Shown: positions 25,751 through 33,744, counted from the stretch's first letter. The stretch: 64,000 nucleotides of DNA from Natribaculum luteum (GCF_023008545.1 NZ_CP095397.1:1860001-1924000), one strand, 5' to 3'. A program made the numbers and translations. The notes: generated from the letters alone by a model not told the origin.

Positions 25751-25839
25751 GGCCGGTATCGGACGGGAACCGACAAAAATCTCCGTCTCCCCGATTCCGG
25801 GTTCGGCAATCTTTAGCAGTTGCGTTTCGAAACACGAGT

Positions 25840-27630
25840 ATGAGTTCCGTACCGGACCGTTCCGAGATCGACGCGGAGTACAAGTGGGATCTCGAGAGCA
25901 TCTACGCGACCGACGAGGACTGGGAAGCGGCCTACGAAGAGGTCGCCGAGCGCATCGAGGACCTCGCCGCCTACGAGGGGCAGGCGACCGACGACGCCGA
26001 GACGTTACTCGAGGTGCTCGAGCTTCGCGACGACCTCATGCGCGAGGTCTCGACGGTCGCCTCCTACGCCCGCATGCGAAGCGACGAGGACACGACGAAC
26101 CAGGAATACCAGGCGATGTCCGCCCGCGCCCAGTCGCTGGCCGCCGAGGCCCAGTCGGCCGCCTCCTTCGTCGAACCGGAGATCCAGTCGCTGACCCGCG
26201 AGGAGTTCGAGGAGATGCTCGAGGCGGAATCGGACCTCGAGACCTACGACCACTACGTCGACGACGTGTTGCGGATGAAACCCCACACCCGGTCGACGGA
26301 AGTCGAGTCACTGCTCGCTGACTTGAGCGAGGTCACGGGTGCGACGGGCGAGGTGTACAACATGCTCTCGAACGCCGACATGGAGTTCCCGACGGTCGAG
26401 GACCCCGACGGCGAGGCAGTCGAGATCTCCCAGAGCAACTTCGTCAACCTGCTCAAACGCCCCGACCGCGACTTCCGCCAGCACGTCTACGAGGCCTACT
26501 TCGACGAGTGGGAGTCGGTCCGCAACACCGTCGCCGCCTCCTACAAGAACAGCGTCAAAGCCGACGTGAAACTCGCCCGCGCGCGAAACTACGACACCGC
26601 CCGCGAGGCCGCACTCGACGGCCCCAACGTTCCCGTCGAGGTCTACGACACGCTCGTCGAGACCGTCGACGACAACCTGGACAAACTTCACCGCCACGCC
26701 GAACTCAAACGCGAGGCACTGGACGTCGACGAACTCCGGATGTGGGACCTCTACATGCCGCTGACCGGCGACGAAGGGCCGGACGTCCCCTACGACGACG
26801 CCCGCCAGCACATCGTCGACGCGCTCGCCCCCCTCGGCGAGGAGTACCAGTCTCGCGTCGCCGACGGCCTCGAATCCCGGTGGGTCGACGTCTACGAGAA
26901 CGACGGCAAGCAGTCCGGTGCCTACTCCGGTGGCACCTACGACACCCAGCCCTTTATCCTGATGAACTACCAGGACGACATCTCCTCGATGTACACGCTG
27001 GCCCACGAACTCGGCCACTCGATGCACTCCGAGTTGACGAAAGACGAACAGCCTTTCGTCTACTCGAGTTACGAGATCTTCGTCGCCGAGGTCGCGAGCA
27101 CCGTCAACGAGGCGCTGCTGACCGACCACCTGCTCGAGACCGTCGACGACGAGCAGTTCCGCCGTCACGTCCTGAACGAGTTCCTCGAGCGCGTGCGCTC
27201 GACGCTCTACCGGCAGACGCTCTTCGCGGAGTTCGAACACGAGGCACACGAACTCGAAGAGGCGGGCGAACCGCTCACCGCCGACCGACTCGACGACCTC
27301 TACCAGGGCCTCAAGGAACGCTACTACGAGCCCGCTGACGTCGACGACCGCATCGCCCGCGAGTGGATGCGCATCCCCCACTTCTACCGGGCGTTCTACG
27401 TCTACCAGTACTCGACGGGCATCTCTGCCGCGCTCGCTATCGTCGACGACGTTCTCGAGGAGGGCGAGGAGGCCGCCGCGGATTACCGCGAGTTCCTCCA
27501 GCGCGGTTCGCGGGAGTACCCGCTCGACCTCCTCCGGATCGCCGGCGTCGACATGAGCACGTCCGACCCGATCGAGCGCGCGCTCGACACCTACGGGCAG
27601 CGCCTCGAGCAGCTGGCGTCGCTGGTTTGA
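25840..27630 (+). CDS. pepF: Oligoendopeptidase F (M3 family)
   Basis: A 596-residue cytoplasmic metallopeptidase degrading peptides. The zinc motif H-E-L-G-H-S-M-H lies near residue 390, preceded by the family segment Q-P-F-I-L-M-N-Y. The third ligand region V-A-E-V-A-S-T-V-N-E follows about 25 residues later. The C-terminal domain has Y-R-Q-T-L-F-A-E-F-E and F-Y-V-Y-Q-Y-S-T-G. The frame is open 84 codons upstream, but the ATG at 25840 (M-S-S-V-P-D-R-S-E-I) is the family start and avoids overlap with the divergent M28 gene. Confidence 0.95.
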   Translation: MSSVPDRSEIDAEYKWDLESIYATDEDWEAAYEEVAERIEDLAAYEGQATDDAETLLEVLELRDDLMREVSTVASYARMRSDEDTTNQEYQAMSARAQSLAAEAQSAASFVEPEIQSLTREEFEEMLEAESDLETYDHYVDDVLRMKPHTRSTEVESLLADLSEVTGATGEVYNMLSNADMEFPTVEDPDGEAVEISQSNFVNLLKRPDRDFRQHVYEAYFDEWESVRNTVAASYKNSVKADVKLARARNYDTAREAALDGPNVPVEVYDTLVETVDDNLDKLHRHAELKREALDVDELRMWDLYMPLTGDEGPDVPYDDARQHIVDALAPLGEEYQSRVADGLESRWVDVYENDGKQSGAYSGGTYDTQPFILMNYQDDISSMYTLAHELGHSMHSELTKDEQPFVYSSYEIFVAEVASTVNEALLTDHLLETVDDEQFRRHVLNEFLERVRSTLYRQTLFAEFEHEAHELEEAGEPLTADRLDDLYQGLKERYYEPADVDDRIAREWMRIPHFYRAFYVYQYSTGISAALAIVDDVLEEGEEAAADYREFLQRGSREYPLDLLRIAGVDMSTSDPIERALDTYGQRLEQLASLV

Positions 27631-27710
27631 TCCGGCGTTTTCGTCGGCCGTCGACCGCCGGAAAGCGGAGACCCGAACCGCCCGTTCGGCCGTAACGGAC
27701 CCGTCTCTCG

Positions 27711-27790
27711 TACGGTCTGCTGTCCCGCTTTTCCGCAGCGCCCGCCCGACGGGACGCGGTCGCTGCAGCACGGACGAACGGGGGTCCGTA
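27711..27790. repeat. Palindromic element, family B, between convergent genes
   Basis: It starts TACGGTCTGCTGTCCCGC (family B end) and finishes GGGGTCCGTA; the outer bases are inverted repeats, and the inner stem pairs GCAGCG (27735-27740) with CGCTGC (27761-27766). Its right edge directly touches the stop codon of the minus-strand membrane-protein gene (TCA at 27791-27793). It fills the gap after pepF, so it may terminate both convergent genes. Confidence 0.65.
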
Positions 27791-29155
27791 TCAGTGGGCG
27801 TCCGCGGGTGCGAGCGACGCCCCCGCGACGAGAAGCGGCGTGCCGACGACGACGATTCCGATCGCGTAGATCGCAGCGCCGAGGACGAGAACGGGGGCGG
27901 AGACGAACCCACCCCCGACCATCGGCGACGTAAACGACGCGAGCGGTGCGACCGCGAGCACGAATCCGACGGCGACCGTCCCCGCAGTGAGCAGGCGGTT
28001 CCCCCGGCCGGCCGCGTAGCCCGCGGGGAGCAGCACGAAGATGGGAACGAGCGCCGGCAGACTCGAGAGCAGCGCGTAGTGGAGCCGTTTCTGGGTGATC
28101 CCGACGGCGATGGCGATCGTCACGCCGACGGCGAGGGCCGCCCCGAACGCCGCCCCGGCGACGAGCGCTCGATATGTCACGCGCTCGCGAACGGACGGCC
28201 GGCCAAGCGCCGCCCCGAGCACCGCGACGGCGACGCCGATGCCGAACAGCGGCGCAGCGTACCCACCGAACAGTAACAGTCCAACACCCGCGAGCAGCGC
28301 GAGCGCACCCACGCCGGCCAGAGCGACTTTCGGTTCCGGTCTCGCTCCCAGCGCGTCCCGAACGCGTCCGGGTTCGAGTTCGGCGATCCAGTCCCGCTCG
28401 AGTCGCGAGAGCACGCCGCTACCGACGGCGACCAGGAGCGTGACCACCGCCGTCGGGAGGACGATCGAGACGAGCGCGTTCAGCGCGACCACCGGGGCGA
28501 CGACCGACCCGACGGCGAGTGCGCTCCACAGGGGGCCAAGTGTGGCGTCACGCGGGACGAACGTGACGAACCTGCCCGTCTCGAGTCGCGTGAGCGTCAT
28601 CCGTCGGCCATCGTCCGACACCGTCGCACCGGGGACGGTTCGTCCGACGCGACTCCCGTTCGGTGCGACGACAACGAGTCGGTCCGCACCGAGCCCGTCG
28701 AGATTTCGATAGCCGTACTCCCTGGTGAACTCGCCCGATCTGAGCGTCCCGCCGATCGACGGCTCGGCGAAGTCGACCTCGCGATAGCGCATCGTCAGGA
28801 CCCCCGCCGGGGAGACCGTCGCGTCGACGGCGTCTGTATCCCACATCGCCCTGTCGGCGATCCGCATCCGGAGGGTGGCGTTCGAGCGAAGCCGCTCGAC
28901 CTCGACGCCGCGTGCGTCCTCGAGGTGGTTGCGGACGACCCAGGTCGCGCTCCCGTTCTCCTGGATGGACACCGTCGCGGTGCTTCGCTCGACGGCGAGG
29001 TCGACGCCGTAGGCCTGGGCGGTCGCCTCGAAGGTCTCGCCACACGCGTCACAGAGCGGCCGCGGCGGTGGCATGGCGTCGCCCGGTGCGACCGCACCGA
29101 ACAGGGCGACGACGACGAGACAGGCGAGGACGACGCAGCGGCGACGCGTGACCAT
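27791..29155 (-). CDS. Secreted-domain plus polytopic membrane protein, unknown function
   Basis: A 454-residue protein. An N-terminal signal peptide (V-L-A-C-L-V-V-V-A-L-F-G) leads to an extracellular domain of about 180 residues with C-D-A-C near residue 35 and beta-rich sequence containing several N-x-S/T sequons. Seven or so TM helices from about residue 210 to the end follow. The architecture (external beta domain, membrane bundle) occurs in haloarchaeal hypothetical membrane proteins; I cannot name a family. It converges on pepF across the family B palindrome. The start is the ATG at 29155, preceding R-R-R. Confidence 0.75.
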   Translation of the reverse strand: MVTRRRCVVLACLVVVALFGAVAPGDAMPPPRPLCDACGETFEATAQAYGVDLAVERSTATVSIQENGSATWVVRNHLEDARGVEVERLRSNATLRMRIADRAMWDTDAVDATVSPAGVLTMRYREVDFAEPSIGGTLRSGEFTREYGYRNLDGLGADRLVVVAPNGSRVGRTVPGATVSDDGRRMTLTRLETGRFVTFVPRDATLGPLWSALAVGSVVAPVVALNALVSIVLPTAVVTLLVAVGSGVLSRLERDWIAELEPGRVRDALGARPEPKVALAGVGALALLAGVGLLLFGGYAAPLFGIGVAVAVLGAALGRPSVRERVTYRALVAGAAFGAALAVGVTIAIAVGITQKRLHYALLSSLPALVPIFVLLPAGYAAGRGNRLLTAGTVAVGFVLAVAPLASFTSPMVGGGFVSAPVLVLGAAIYAIGIVVVGTPLLVAGASLAPADAH

Positions 29156-29337
29156 ACACCGTCGTCACGACGCACCAACATGTACTTTTTCTACACTGAC
29201 GGTGGGGGCGTGTCACTGGCGGTGGCGGCGTTCCCCGTTGCGATCGGCGTGGCGTCCGCCTCGTACGTTCGTCTGACCGATCTCTCGGCCGACGTATCGC
29301 CTTCGTGACCTACAATCCGTCCGGGACCCAAAGGCAC

Positions 29338-29345
29338 ATTTATGA
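29338..29345 (+). promoter_or_regulatory. TATA box for pan
   Basis: ATTTATGA lies 26-33 bp before the ATG at 29371, the standard distance for a leaderless haloarchaeal transcript. It supports the downstream ATG over the upstream in-frame start at 29305. Confidence 0.55.
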
Positions 29346-29370
29346 TCCGCGACTTAGCGCCTATATCAGG

Positions 29371-30600
29371 ATGTCTCGAAGTCCGTCTCTCCCCGACCGT
29401 CCCAGCCGCGAGATCGATCCGGACATGCCGGACGACGAGCGGCTCGAGGCGCTTCGCGCTCACTTTTACGACATCGTGGACGTCCACGATCAGCTGTCCG
29501 AACAGCTCGAAGCCGCCGAACAGCGACGCCGCTCCCTCCACGAGAAGGTCGACCGAATCGAACGCGAGAACGAGGCGCTGAAGAGCTCCTCGCTGTACAT
29601 CGCGACGGTCGAAGACGTCGTCGACGACGAGGTCGTCGTCAAACAACACGGCAACAACCAGGAGGTGCTGACCGAGGTCGCTCCGCGGATGCGCGACCGA
29701 CTCGAGGCCGGCGACCGCGTCGCGGTCAACGACTCCTTTGGCATTCAGACGATCCTCAGCGCCGAGACCGACGCCCGCGCGCAGTCGATGGAGATCGACG
29801 AGAGCCCGTCGGTCGGCTACGAGGACATCGGCGGGATCGACCAGCAGATCCGCGAGGTGCGCGAGGCCGTCGAACAGCCACTTTCCCAGCCCGAACTGTT
29901 CGAGGAGGTCGGTATCGAACCGCCGAGTGGCGTCTTGCTCTACGGCCCGCCGGGCACCGGGAAGACGATGCTCGCGAAGGCCGTCGCCAACCAGACCGAC
30001 GCCACGTTCATCAAGATGGCCGGCTCGGAACTCGTCCGCAAGTTCATCGGCGAAGGGTCGCGACTCGTCCGCGACCTCTTCGAGTTGGCCCGCGAACGCG
30101 AGCCCGCCATCATCTTCATCGACGAGATCGACGCCATCGCCTCCCGTCGGACCGACTCGAAAACCTCCGGCGACGCCGAGGTCCAGCGGACGATGATGCA
30201 ACTGCTCTCCGAGATGGACGGCTTCGAGGCCCGCGGCGAGGTCCGCATCATCGCCGCGACCAACCGCTTCGACATGCTCGACCGCGCCATCCTGCGTCCG
30301 GGTCGATTCGATCGCCTCATCGAAGTGCCCGAACCCAACAGGGAGGGCCGCGAGCAGATCTTCGGGATCCACACCCGGGGCATGAACGTCGACGAGACCG
30401 TCGACTTCGGCGCACTCGCCGAGGAGACCGACGGCTACAGCGGGGCCGAGATCGAGAGCGTCGCCACCGAAGCCGGCATGTTCGCGATCCGCGACGGCCG
30501 CACCGACGTCCGCACGGAGGACTTCGAGAACGCACTCGAGAAGATCGAGGACGACGACGGCAGCGACGTGATCTCCTCGGCGGGGTACTTCTACCAGTAA
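29371..30600 (+). CDS. pan: Proteasome-activating nucleotidase PAN
   Basis: A 409-residue AAA+ ATPase that unfolds substrates and feeds the 20S proteasome. Residues 20-75 form a coiled coil (L-E-A-A-E-Q-R-R-R-S-L-H-E-K-V), followed by an OB domain. The Walker A motif G-P-P-G-T-G-K-T is near residue 193 and Walker B I-I-F-I-D-E-I-D-A near 247. The second region of homology contains T-N-R and R-P-G-R-F-D-R. The C-terminus ends F-Y-Q, a hydrophobic-Tyr-any tail that docks into the proteasome alpha ring. Haloarchaea commonly have two PANs; the other is not in this window. Confidence 0.96.
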   Translation: MSRSPSLPDRPSREIDPDMPDDERLEALRAHFYDIVDVHDQLSEQLEAAEQRRRSLHEKVDRIERENEALKSSSLYIATVEDVVDDEVVVKQHGNNQEVLTEVAPRMRDRLEAGDRVAVNDSFGIQTILSAETDARAQSMEIDESPSVGYEDIGGIDQQIREVREAVEQPLSQPELFEEVGIEPPSGVLLYGPPGTGKTMLAKAVANQTDATFIKMAGSELVRKFIGEGSRLVRDLFELAREREPAIIFIDEIDAIASRRTDSKTSGDAEVQRTMMQLLSEMDGFEARGEVRIIAATNRFDMLDRAILRPGRFDRLIEVPEPNREGREQIFGIHTRGMNVDETVDFGALAEETDGYSGAEIESVATEAGMFAIRDGRTDVRTEDFENALEKIEDDDGSDVISSAGYFYQ

Positions 30601-30708
30601 CCTCTCTCCTCTGGACTTCGACTCCGTTTTCTCGAGGGTGCGTGGTTTCTGACGCTCGGCTGACCGCTACCTGCCGGACGACACAATCCCGCCAAGATCA
30701 GCCCGCTC

Positions 30709-31089
30709 GTGGACCGACTCCGAAACCTCACCCCACCCGCCGTCGAGGACGTCCGGGACGGCCTCGAGACCATGGCACGGGCCGACGAACTCGAAGAAGA
30801 GATCGAGGCAACCGACGCGCTTATCGACGAGATCATCTCCGAACTGGACTGTCTGATCGACGAGGAGATCGAAATCGTCGAGGAGGCCGTCGGCGAGTAC
30901 CCGCTGTTCACTCGCGTTCCGTCTAGAGAAGCTGCCATCGAACGGCTCTCGCACCGACGCTGTCGGACCCTAATTCGATCAATACAGGTCAATCACATGG
31001 CGGGACAGCTACTAACCTCTCTGAATCCCATCAGAAGTGTAGTGCAAGGTGTAGAGGATGTCTGCAGTAGACTAAATAACCAACCGTAG
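30709..31089 (+). CDS. Hypothetical protein; possible C-terminal remnant of an Eco57I-type methylase
   Basis: A 126-residue frame from a GTG. The stretch A-T-D-A-L-I-D-E-I-I-S-E-L and then I-D-E-E-I-E-I-V-E-E-A-V resembles the very C-terminus of haloarchaeal Eco57I-like restriction-modification methylases, where a similar T-D-A-L-I-D...L-T-D-E-E-I segment ends the protein. Here it stands alone near the N-terminus, followed by about 60 residues of different character in lower-GC DNA. A family A fragment (near 30670-30690) lies just upstream. I read this as a degraded or rearranged gene end rather than an intact gene; a small real protein is not excluded. Confidence 0.4.
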   Translation: MDRLRNLTPPAVEDVRDGLETMARADELEEEIEATDALIDEIISELDCLIDEEIEIVEEAVGEYPLFTRVPSREAAIERLSHRRCRTLIRSIQVNHMAGQLLTSLNPIRSVVQGVEDVCSRLNNQP

Positions 31090-31121
31090 CTCTGATTAGT
31101 CCTCAAAGTATCTAATCAGGT

Positions 31122-31337
31122 ATGATCAATTTTGTGATGTTATTCATCGGGATTGTACTCACGTTTTTCGGGTGGGTTTTTTATCAAGATCCGCAATCTG
31201 GATTCCAAATACACAATTTTCCGTTTACGTCGGGTGACAATGGACTGACTGAAGCCGGAAAGACCCCATATCGAATCCGTGGAATCTTTCTTATGGCTGT
31301 TGGTATTCTGTTTATCATCACGTCACCGTTTTATTGA
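31122..31337 (+). CDS. Small membrane protein in low-GC segment
   Basis: A 71-residue frame starting M-I-N-F-V-M-L-F-I-G-I-V-L-T-F-F-G-W-V-F. There are two hydrophobic helices (residues 3-20 and 52-70) with a polar loop containing T-S-G-D-N-G-L-T-E. Unlike the rest of the window its codons use A/T at third positions freely, suggesting recent acquisition. The following stretch, 31338-31613, is similarly AT-rich and shows no credible gene. Its function is unknown. Confidence 0.5.
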   Translation: MINFVMLFIGIVLTFFGWVFYQDPQSGFQIHNFPFTSGDNGLTEAGKTPYRIRGIFLMAVGILFIITSPFY

Positions 31338-31613
31338 CTTAATCACCAATACGACTCCAGCAGATTTACTCTCGACCGTGAAGTTCCGTAGCAAGATATG
31401 CGCTGTACATCTTGCACGGCGCTTAGAACATCTCTCAGAATTGCCAGAACCGCTGGCGGTCAATACGCATACGTACATATCGGCTATTTCACCATGGAAG
31501 TGAGTGTACCCAACGCCGTGGGAAGCCTTCTATGATGCCCTCGTCTAGAACGAAAACTCGAGGAGCGAGGCCTCGAATGGTGGATGGTGGTGGTCGTGAC
31601 CGCCCTCGAGTGG

Positions 31614-31790
31614 TCAGTCGCTCGATTCGAGCGCACCCACGGGGATTCGACAGCCACAGGAACGGGCGTACTGCGCTGTCGGACCGACGGTCGTCACGTC
31701 CGCGACCGGCGTGTCACAGCGTGGACACGGCGGGAACGATTCCGGGCTCGACTCCGAGTCGACCGACTCGGAATCGATCGACCCGCTCAT
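31614..31790 (-). CDS. Small CPxCx zinc-finger protein, copy 1
   Basis: A 58-residue protein from ATG 31790. An acidic Ser/Glu/Asp N-terminus is followed by P-P-C-P-R-C-D-T-P-V-A-D-V, then T-V-G-P-T-A-Q-Y-A and C-G-C-R-I-P-V-G-A-L-E. The four cysteines (C-x2-C, then C-x-C) would bind one zinc. It is a clear paralogue of the gene at 32144-32305, with about 60% of positions the same over the zinc part. Small zinc-finger proteins of this size are known from haloarchaea and have been linked to regulation. The frame is too short for most gene callers. Upstream lies a hairpin-rich leader and a 44-bp block shared with copy 2. Confidence 0.65.
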   Translation of the reverse strand: MSGSIDSESVDSESSPESFPPCPRCDTPVADVTTVGPTAQYARSCGCRIPVGALESSD

Positions 31791-31891
31791 CGACGCCCTC
31801 CAACTCGAGATCGACCCGTCAGTGTCGGTGCGTGACTGCGATACGTCGGCCGTGCGAGACGTTTATGTCCCGTCAGGACGAATCCGAGCAT

Positions 31892-31985
31892 GGCTTTCGA
31901 AACCCCTGCATGGGTTTGGAAGCCACGTCTCGGGTGTCACAGCACCCGGGACACTTCGTTTCGTGTCCTGTAGCGCGTGGCTTCC
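31892..31985 (-). ncRNA. Candidate structured leader RNA (three-way junction)
   Basis: On the minus strand a 10-bp stem, GGAAGCCACG with CGTGGCTTCC (31985-31976 and 31927-31918), encloses two perfect 6-bp hairpins, GGACAC/GTGTCC and CGGGTG/CACCCG. It is directly followed by the hairpin AAACCC-ATGCAG-GGGTTT. A downstream GAAAGCC (31898-31892) could compete for the closing strand, giving an alternative fold. A TATA-like ATTTAT (reverse of 32011-32016) lies about 25 bp before the structure, so transcription could start at its first base and continue into the zinc-finger gene at 31790. An insertion-sequence end is an alternative explanation. Confidence 0.45.
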
Positions 31986-32025
31986 GTTCTAGTCGTTGAC
32001 CTGTAGGGAGATAAATCTACTGTCC
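31982..32025 (-). repeat. 44-bp promoter-like block, copy 1
   Basis: 42 of 44 bases match the block at 32483-32526. On the minus strand it contains TAGATTTATCTCCC, a TATA-like core. It lies about 190 bp upstream of the zinc-finger start at 31790. Sequence conservation decays quickly on both sides, so this block appears selected or recently copied. Confidence 0.7.
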
Positions 32026-32143
32026 CGGCGCGGGAAGCTATTGCTGTGCGGTACGTTCGACGGTGGGCCCGGGGGCTCGAGTCGAGGTGATCGATTCGCG
32101 CCTGCTCGAGTAGCAGTCTCCGTACGAGTCCCGCTCGAGGCGG

Positions 32144-32305
32144 TCAGTCGTCCGACTCGAGTTCGCCCAGATGGATTCGACAGCCACAGGGACTGGCGTA
32201 CTGGTCCATCGGTCCCGTGATCGTCACGTTTGCGACGGGTGTGCCACAGCGTGGACACTCTGGCAGGGACGACGAAACCGACTCCGAGTCGGTCGACTCG
32301 TTCAT
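32144..32305 (-). CDS. Small CPxCG zinc-finger protein, copy 2
   Basis: A 53-residue protein from ATG 32305: M-N-E-S-T-D-S-E-S-V-S-S-S then C-P-R-C-G-T-P-V-A-N-V, P-M-D-Q-Y-A-S-P-C-G-C-R-I-H-L-G-E-L-E. It has the same C-x2-C and C-x-C arrangement as the paralogue at 31614-31790. The frame is open 45 codons further upstream, but the paralogue's start supports ATG 32305. Its upstream region likewise carries a 44-bp block (32483-32526) and three small hairpins between 32406 and 32468, including GGCACGCG/CGCGTGCC. Likely a zinc-binding regulator; its target is unknown. Confidence 0.65.
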   Translation of the reverse strand: MNESTDSESVSSSLPECPRCGTPVANVTITGPMDQYASPCGCRIHLGELESDD

Positions 32306-32482
32306 CGAGGCCCTCCAGCGCTGAACGTGCTCGCGTTTGACATCGTGGTTCGGTAGTGATCGTCGGTCGTTCGAGACGGTTCTTCTCGTCGAGACGACTC
32401 CGGACGCGGCTTCAGCGACTGCCGCATCTCGGACGTACACCCGTCCGGCACGCGTCGGTTCGCGTGCCTCCCGGAGCGCGAT

Positions 32483-32526
32483 TTCCGTTCTGATCGTTGA
32501 CCTGTAGGGAGATAAATCTACTGTCC
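32483..32526 (-). repeat. 44-bp promoter-like block, copy 2
   Basis: The second copy of the block at 31982-32025 (two mismatches). It is located about 180 bp upstream of the zinc-finger start at 32305, nearly the same spacing as in copy 1. The next stretch, 32527-32808, has no gene I can support; it leads into the promoter of the SagB-type gene. Confidence 0.7.
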
Positions 32527-32808
32527 AGTTGCGAGAGAAGATACTGCTCGGCGGTCGATTTCACCGCTCGGCGGTCGTCACCGTCGGTACCATCGCGGAT
32601 CGATCACGGTCACCGCCCGACCCAGACGTCGTTGCTGCTGGCGCTATCGTCGCCGCCTCGAGTGTCGCCGTTCGACCTCTCGAGTGACGACACGATTTCT
32701 CGACACGATCGAAACACGAGACGAAGACCGGGCCGTCGGTCGTCCGCCGGAACGCAGCCGAAGTGCCGTCGGCCAAAGGCTTTCAGTTGATTTGCCGTAT
32801 GCTATCGT

Positions 32809-33546
32809 ATGACTCTCAGACGACTGTTGAGGCGGACCACGGTGTCCGGGCTCGCGGCCGGTATCGTGTCACTGCTGCTCGGCCGGGGGAACGCCAGCGC
32901 CCGCGACGACAGTCCACTCCAAGTCCGGGAGGGTATCGAAACCGTGTCTTTGCCCCCGCCCGAGACCGACGGCGACGTCGCTGTCGAACGGGCGATCGCG
33001 AACCGCCGCTCGAGACGCGAGTACGCTGCCACCCCGATCACGCGACGAGAACTCTCACAGTTGCTCTGGGCGGTGCAGGGTATCACCGATCCCGAGAGCG
33101 GGTATCGGGCAGCGCCGAGTGCGGGAGCCCGGTATCCGCTCGAGGTGTACGTCGTCGTGGGGGACCCCGGCGTCGACGGTCTCGACGCCGGTGTGTATCG
33201 GTATCGACCCGAGCCACACGACCTCGCGCTGTCCGCTCGAGGGAACGTGCAAGCCGAGTTGCGAGCGGCTGCAGTCGGTCAGGAGCCGGTCGGACGAGCG
33301 GCCATCGATGTCGTGATCTGCGCCGTCGACGAGCGCACCACTCGCGAGTACGGTGAACGTGGCCGGCTTCGATACGTCCCGATGGAGGCCGGACACGTTG
33401 GGGAGAACCTGTACCTGCAGGCGGAGGCACTGGACCTCTCGACGGTCGCGATCGGTTCGTTCCGCGACCGTCGGGTGCGGACCCTCGTCGACGCTTCGCC
33501 CGACTGCCGACCGCTTTACATCTATCCGGTCGGAGCGAGGGCCTGA
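32809..33546 (+). CDS. SagB/ThcOx family FMN-dependent oxidoreductase
   Basis: A 245-residue nitroreductase-fold protein. Hallmarks: A-N-R-R-S-R-R-E-Y near residue 65 (FMN phosphate binding), L-S-Q-L-L-W-A-V-Q-G, A-P-S-A-G-A-R-Y-P-L-E-V-Y-V-V-V, and E-A-G-H-V-G-E-N-L-Y-L-Q-A. SagB/ThcOx enzymes oxidise azolines in peptide natural products, but most archaeal members stand alone and have unknown substrates. No cyclodehydratase or precursor peptide is visible here. The N-terminal 30 residues include R-R-T-T-V-S-G-L-A-A-G, a possible Tat-like signal or membrane anchor. Its TGA stop is directly followed by a family B palindrome. Confidence 0.88.
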   Translation: MTLRRLLRRTTVSGLAAGIVSLLLGRGNASARDDSPLQVREGIETVSLPPPETDGDVAVERAIANRRSRREYAATPITRRELSQLLWAVQGITDPESGYRAAPSAGARYPLEVYVVVGDPGVDGLDAGVYRYRPEPHDLALSARGNVQAELRAAAVGQEPVGRAAIDVVICAVDERTTREYGERGRLRYVPMEAGHVGENLYLQAEALDLSTVAIGSFRDRRVRTLVDASPDCRPLYIYPVGARA

Positions 33547-33610
33547 TACGGTCTGCTGTCCCGCTTGTCCGCAGCGACCACGTTCGGGCGGTCGCTGCGG
33601 GACGGCCGTA
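33547..33610 (+). repeat. Palindromic element, family B, at the SagB stop codon
   Basis: It begins TACGGTCTGCTGTCCCGC immediately after the stop TGA (33544-33546) and ends GACGGCCGTA. The inner stem pairs GTCCGCAGCGACC (33567-33579) with GGTCGCTGCGGGAC (33590-33603) with one bulge. It probably acts as the transcription terminator. Confidence 0.7.
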
Positions 33611-33625
33611 CGGCGGTTCGTACGA

Positions 33626-33690
33626 TACTATCGGACGATAGTCTGGACGACTCGATCGCGTCTCGGCGACTGTCGCCAGCAGCGAGGAAA
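33626..33690 (-). repeat. Partial family A element
   Basis: TACTATCGGACGATAGTC followed by GACGACTCGATCGCGTCTCG and CTGTCGCC matches the right half of the 108-bp family A elements in inverted orientation, with several substitutions. The other half is missing. It lies 55 bp before the pdaD start, so it may overlap that promoter region. Confidence 0.5.
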
Positions 33691-33744
33691 CGAACGAGAG
33701 AGCGAATCGCAAGGCCTTACGCCGGCGGTCCCCGACGGACGGAC

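Noticed and set aside
29191..30372. A 393-residue minus-strand frame opposite pan.
   Set aside because: pan has full AAA+ signatures on the plus strand; this is its shadow.
31711..31992. A 93-residue plus-strand frame across the structured leader region.
   Set aside because: It is antisense to the zinc-finger gene's acidic N-terminus and runs through the hairpins, so the codons are explained by other features.
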